NCBI RefSeq assembly: GCF_036898095.1
Contig: NC_090746.1
Coordinates: forward strand, 111,793,990-111,857,989
Source of the DNA: Palaemon carinicauda
Taxonomy: Eukaryota > Arthropoda > Malacostraca > Decapoda > Palaemonidae
Length of the DNA stretch: 64,000 nt
Direction of reading: 5' to 3'
This document shows, piece after piece, positions 60,370 to 64,000 of this stretch. Both the position numbers and the translations under genes were made by a program. The notes beneath the pieces are model-generated. The model did no database searches and was not told the origin of the DNA. It saw only the letters and a program-made list of their open reading frames with translations. Every line of letters begins with the position of its first letter. The stretch's first letter is position 1.

Positions 60370-60715
60370 CATTGAGTACCTGTATTTTGATGTCTTTTCT
60401 TCTAAATCTAACCTATTTGTCTTTGGGTCATGACCCACATGTCCAACCGGTTTCATTGAAATTGGTTCAATAGTTTTTGAATAGTTTCAAAACAAAAGAT
60501 TAACATTGCATTTTATTTTCAAAATAATGCTGCGTACATGTACTTTGATGTACTTTATCTAAAATGTTACAGATTTATCCTTGGGTCATACCCAACATGA
60601 CTACCAAGTTAGGTCAAAATCGATCCAAAAGTATTTGTTTTAAGTTGCTCACAAACAAAGAGACAGGGGTTAATACACACCTTTCGCAAAATCCTTAATT
60701 TTGGCGAAGGCAATA
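60370..60715. repeat. Two diverged direct copies of a ~130-150 bp dispersed-repeat tail
   Basis: Copy A (60370-60497) and copy B (60530-60664) share TTGATGTMYTTT, TTTGGGTCATRMCCMACATG and a GGTYMAAATCGATCCAAAAG-like motif. The phrase 'caaaatcggtccagtagtttttga...acaaacaaa' is, from memory, common at the ends of arthropod dispersed repeats. I cannot name the family. Confidence 0.5.
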
Positions 60716-61162
60716 ACTTATCACAAAAGGTTCTCTACACAAGCATCATGCTTATTAATAAAAGAACTAAATTGTAATTTATATACACCAAGAATGAAGT
60801 GACCATAGTTAGGGATAAGAAAGATCGAGCATGTGCACACACAGGCATTAAGTTTTCAAACTACTTCATACTGTAAGAATAAAATGTCTGTGGCAGGGTA
60901 AAAACTATGCAATCAGAAATAACCTAAAATGACAAATTCGTAGATAATTTGTATTTTTCCTAACTATACAAACCTTAGCTATTTACATGGGGTAATTACT
61001 TCGGCGTAGTTGAATGACAAGTCATAAGAATTTTAACAAGGGTTTACTACCCCTCCACTAGTTAGCGGGGGGTAGGGTCCCCCTCACACACACCGGTGAA
61101 AAACTCACTTTACTTAGAGGTAGGACTTATCTTGGGGGACAGGGCTGGCGGGCACATAACTG

Positions 61163-61262
61163 TAAATAGCTAAGGTTTGTATAGTTAGGAAAAATACAAA
61201 TTATCTACGAATTTGTCATTTGTTCAGTAACTGAAATACAAACCACACTATTTACATGGGGT
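61163..61262 (+). repeat. Second DIRS-like element: internal complementary region
   Basis: 61163-61221 is the reverse complement of the left terminus 60927-60984. By analogy with the complete copy, the following bases (61222-61262, GTTCAGTAACTGAAATACAA onward) should be the reverse complement of the unseen right terminus. Confidence 0.75.
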
Positions 61263-61673
61263 TTGGCTTGCCTAGGGATTCCATATTCGAGCGATTAAGT
61301 ACTCGGACAATAGGGAATCCCTGCTCCTCGCTAGCGGTTGTGAAACTGCCGCGGCCTATGTAAGGTGTATGCGAAGGTGAAAAGTGACTTGTCCCAGGCA
61401 GTTGACTTGGAGTTCCTCAGAAGGAAATCTAGGCTAGGACTCTCCCAATACCACCTCGTCAGGGTATGGGGACATAACAGTATTATACCTAATACTAGGA
61501 ACACAAGGAAGTATGGTCTACCTGCAGTGGTTTGAGGTCAGTGCAGAGAACCCAGGATGCTGCTTTCTCCAAGGGAGGAGAGGATGAAGAAAAGAATAAG
61601 GGCCAGACAGATCTTTTCATTCATGCAGACTAACACCAGGTAACAATGCCCTCAACCTTCTGCTACTTGTCCA
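61263..61673 (-). other. Second DIRS-like element: 3' non-coding region
   Basis: No open frame or motif was found between the recombinase stop and the ICR. Confidence 0.5.
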
Positions 61674-62990
61674 TTAAGGAGCCTCAGGTTTAGACCAGCT
61701 GTCGTGCAGCCACCACAGGGCCCATAGAAACGTATCGAGCCTCCTGTGGGTCATGTCTTGCAGGTAAGGGGGTGAGGTGGTGGTCTGACGCTTCAACACC
61801 CCCGCATGCAGGACCTGCGTCACTGAATGATGCTTCATGAAGGGCAGGGACGTAGCTACGCCCTTGACATCATGCGCTCTAGGGTGATGCGACGGAGAAG
61901 GGTCAGGATTCAAGGCCAGGTGTAACACCCTGCGAATCTAGGCTGAGATGATATTCCTGGTGATCCTTCTCTTCATTTTCCCAGGGTCCACGAATGAGGC
62001 TTGAACGTGGGGACGAACTGCAGCTGTTCTCTTAAGACACCACCTCAGACTCCCTACCGGCAAGGTAGGAGATGGTTTGGGTCATCTGCAACAGGACGGA
62101 GACTCGAAACCTGGAAAGAGTCAAACCGCGGGTCAGGCACTCCCGGGTTCTTTGTCTTGGCAACAAAACTCAGGGACGAACCTGAACGTTACCTCGCCAT
62201 ATCCCCTTGAATGGGCGATGTCGTATGAGAGACCATGTGACTCGCTTGGCCGAGGATAAGGCTAGCAGGAACATTGTCTACCCGGTAAGGTGGTGATCTG
62301 GGGCCTTACGTAGTGGTTCGTCGGGAGGTCTCTTTAGAGACTTGAGGACTCGAACCACGTTCCAAGGAGGAGGTCTCACCTCCGACTGAGGGCAGGAGAG
62401 GACGAGGCTTCGTATGAGGAGTGTGTGTTCCAGCGAGGGAGAAATGTCTATCCTTTGAGCCAGAAGGCAATACCTAAGGCTGAGAGATAGCCTTTCACAG
62501 CCGAAACTGAAAGGCACATTTCATCCAGCAAATCCACGAGAAGCTCCGCTATCGCTGGAAGCGGCATCGTGTGGAGGGATGCCCTCTCCACGACACCAAC
62601 CACAGGAACTCGCCCCTTCGCCTGGGAGACTACTGTGGAAGACTTGCGCAGGTGTCCAGACCTCCTTTTTGCAACTTGTTGCGAAAATCCTCTCTCTTTG
62701 AGGAGATGCTGGATAGTCTCCCGGAGGGAAGTCGAAGCGATGCTACGGCTTTGTGGAGGATGTTGGCATGTGGTTGTGTGAGTAACCCGTAACGTGGAGG
62801 GGGCTCCCTCGGAGGCTCCGTAAGGGGTTACAGAGGGACTGGTGAGCCATCTGCGAGAGGCCCTAGCGGAGCTATGGAGGTCATTGAGAGACTGACCGAT
62901 ACTCTGGTCTTGTAGAGTACTCTCCTCGTCAGCCAGAACGGGGGAAGGCAAACACATCGATGTTGTCCCACCGTTGCTGGAAGGCATCTT
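61674..62990 (-). pseudogene. Tyrosine recombinase of the second DIRS-like element, degenerate
   Basis: The N-terminal core-binding domain is seen as HLLKERGFSQQVAKRRSGHL and AELLVDLLDEM...SAVKGYLSAL (about 62730-62480). The middle is spread over three frames (LSFVAKTKNPGVPDP near 62160). The C-terminus has RAHDVKGVATS (about 61880-61850) and YLQDM with the presumed nucleophile Tyr (about 61764). The HxxR box reads His-Asp-Val-Lys: the catalytic Arg is replaced by Lys. At least three frameshifts are needed to follow it. Assignment rests on colinearity with the recombinase at 52144-53300. Confidence 0.7.
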
Positions 62991-64000
62991 ACCAGAGGGC
63001 CTTGGGGTCCGGGACCGGGGAGCAGTACAGCGGGAACTTGCAGTTCAGCGCTGTAGCGAACCGGTCCACAGAGGGGAGCCCCACAGAGTCAGGACTTTGT
63101 AGGCTACTTGAGGATCCAAAGACCACTCGGTATATGGTGTCTGTGTCGCACTGCTCAGACTGTCGGCGAGCCCATTCCTTTGCCTGGAATCAAGCGAGGT
63201 GCTAGGGTGATCGAGAGAAACTCGGGCCATCTCGGTATCTCTACTGCAGGATGGGATGGCTGTACTGAAAAAGTACCTCCCTGTCTGAGCATGTAAGCCA
63301 TCACTGTGGTGTTGTTGATCCTCACAACCACAGAGTAGTCCGCCAGGCTCGGTGGAGCTACTGAAGTGCCAGAAACACGGTTTTCATCTCTAGTAGGTCT
63401 AGAGACGGTACTTTCCTGGTTCTGACCACCGGCCTGAGGTCCCGTGGTTCAGAACGTGGCCCCACCTCCCCCCCCCCCTTTTCTTTGACGCGTCCGAAAA
63501 CAGCATCAAGTCTGGGGGGAGGACGAGAAGGTCCACTCCCTAATGTAGATTCTCGTCTGCTTCCCACCACTGGGGGTTCGTCTGTTCCGGGTGTCCCCTA
63601 GGGATCCAGGCGTCCGGGGAGTCGTGTCCCCGACTCCCCCGCGCCCTGAGTCGCCACTGGAGAGAACTTATCCTGAGGCGACTGTTGGAAACCAGACGGG
63701 CCAGGGAGGAGAGACGTAACCACATTTGGGTTGGAGGTTCTTCTCGTGTGGTGAAAGGTCTCGCGACCTTCCTCCGCCTGGCCATCCTGTCATCTGAAGG
63801 GAAGGCTTCGGGAGATTGGTGTCTAAGACCATGCCTAGGTATACCAGACTCTGAGAGGGCTGCGGGAAGGACTCCTCGAGGACCACCATGATCCTTAGAA
63901 CTTGGCAAAGTCCGAGGAACTTGTCCCGATGGCGAAGAAGGGTTGCCTTCGAGTTTGCTAGGATCAGCCACTCACCCAGGAAACGGAGGGGACGGATGCC
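62991..64000 (-). pseudogene. RT C-terminus and RNase H of the second DIRS-like element
   Basis: From the window end leftward: RFLGEWLILANSKATLLRHR, where the family has a Leu-Asp-Asp at the Leu-Gly-Glu position, then SLVYLGMVLDTNLPKPSLQM (about 63845-63800), MLFSDASKKR (about 63510-63480, RNase H first Asp) and RINNTTVMAYMLRQGGT (about 63330-63280, where the family has Asp-Asn for Ile-Asn). The RT catalytic pair and one RNase H Asp are thus replaced. Frameshifts occur at about 63540 and around the poly-C at 63472. The upstream RT lies outside the window. Confidence 0.72.

Larger units (their letters stand above)
60927..64000 (-). mobile_element. Second DIRS-like element, 3' half (continues beyond the window)
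   Basis: The left terminus AAATGACAAATTCGTAGATA starts at 60927. Its first ~58 bases are perfectly inverted at 61163-61221, followed by a short unique stretch, the same layout as the element at 51426. Coding on the - strand is RT C-terminus, RNase H, then tyrosine recombinase. Sequence identity to the first element is low, so it is another family. Multiple frameshifts show it is old or inactive. The 5' half lies to the right of base 64000. Confidence 0.8.

Overview
The window looks like repeat-dominated nuclear DNA of a crustacean, most likely a decapod. Long (GA)n/(CT)n and (TA)n microsatellites are abundant. The mobile elements present (tRNA-derived SINEs, DIRS-like tyrosine-recombinase retrotransposons, Tigger/pogo and MULE remnants) are of animal type, and several look like repeats I associate with shrimp and prawns. 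The taxon is an inference. I found no intact host protein-coding gene, no rRNA gene and no functional tRNA gene. Every recognisable protein is transposon-derived and broken.

Layout. (1) 1-7.3 kb: a decayed MULE transposon with a FLYWCH zinc finger, a composite (GA)n minisatellite, the 3' end of a non-LTR retrotransposon, a T/C-rich minisatellite, two tRNA-derived SINEs and many microsatellites. (2) 7.32-41.84 kb: a 184-bp tandem satellite array of about 34.5 kb with multi-monomer higher-order duplications. It is interrupted by exactly 500 Ns (27,252-27,751). Left of the gap the monomers read on the + strand; right of it every monomer is reverse-complemented and belongs to different subfamilies. 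(3) 41.84-42.32 kb: a fold-back element abutting the satellite. (4) 42.34-59.6 kb: four tandem copies of a ~1.03-kb unit of unknown nature, opened up by nested transposons: two copies of a TTAA-flanked MITE at the same site, a 2.8-kb TTAA element inside one of them, a hAT-like element with an 8-bp duplication, and a Tigger element of 9.5 kb that itself contains a 6.9-kb DIRS-like element. (5) 59.6-60.9 kb: AT-rich sequence with two old diverged repeat copies. (6) 60.93-64.0 kb: the 3' half of a second, different DIRS-like element running off the window.

How the parts fit. The nesting gives a relative chronology: 1-kb unit, then MITE insertion, then amplification of MITE-bearing units, then independent insertions of the TTAA element, the hAT-like element and Tigger, and last the DIRS-like element inside Tigger. 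The best-supported structural result is that both DIRS-like elements carry the diagnostic layout. Each has a long terminal inverted repeat and, next to it, an internal complementary region that is the reverse complement of the terminus. In the complete copy that region matches both termini joined head to tail, which marks the element ends to within a few bases. In the second copy it predicts the end lying outside the window. Both are non-autonomous: the first has lost its reverse transcriptase upstream of the catalytic DD, and the second has Gly-Glu in place of that DD and Lys for Arg in the recombinase HxxR box.
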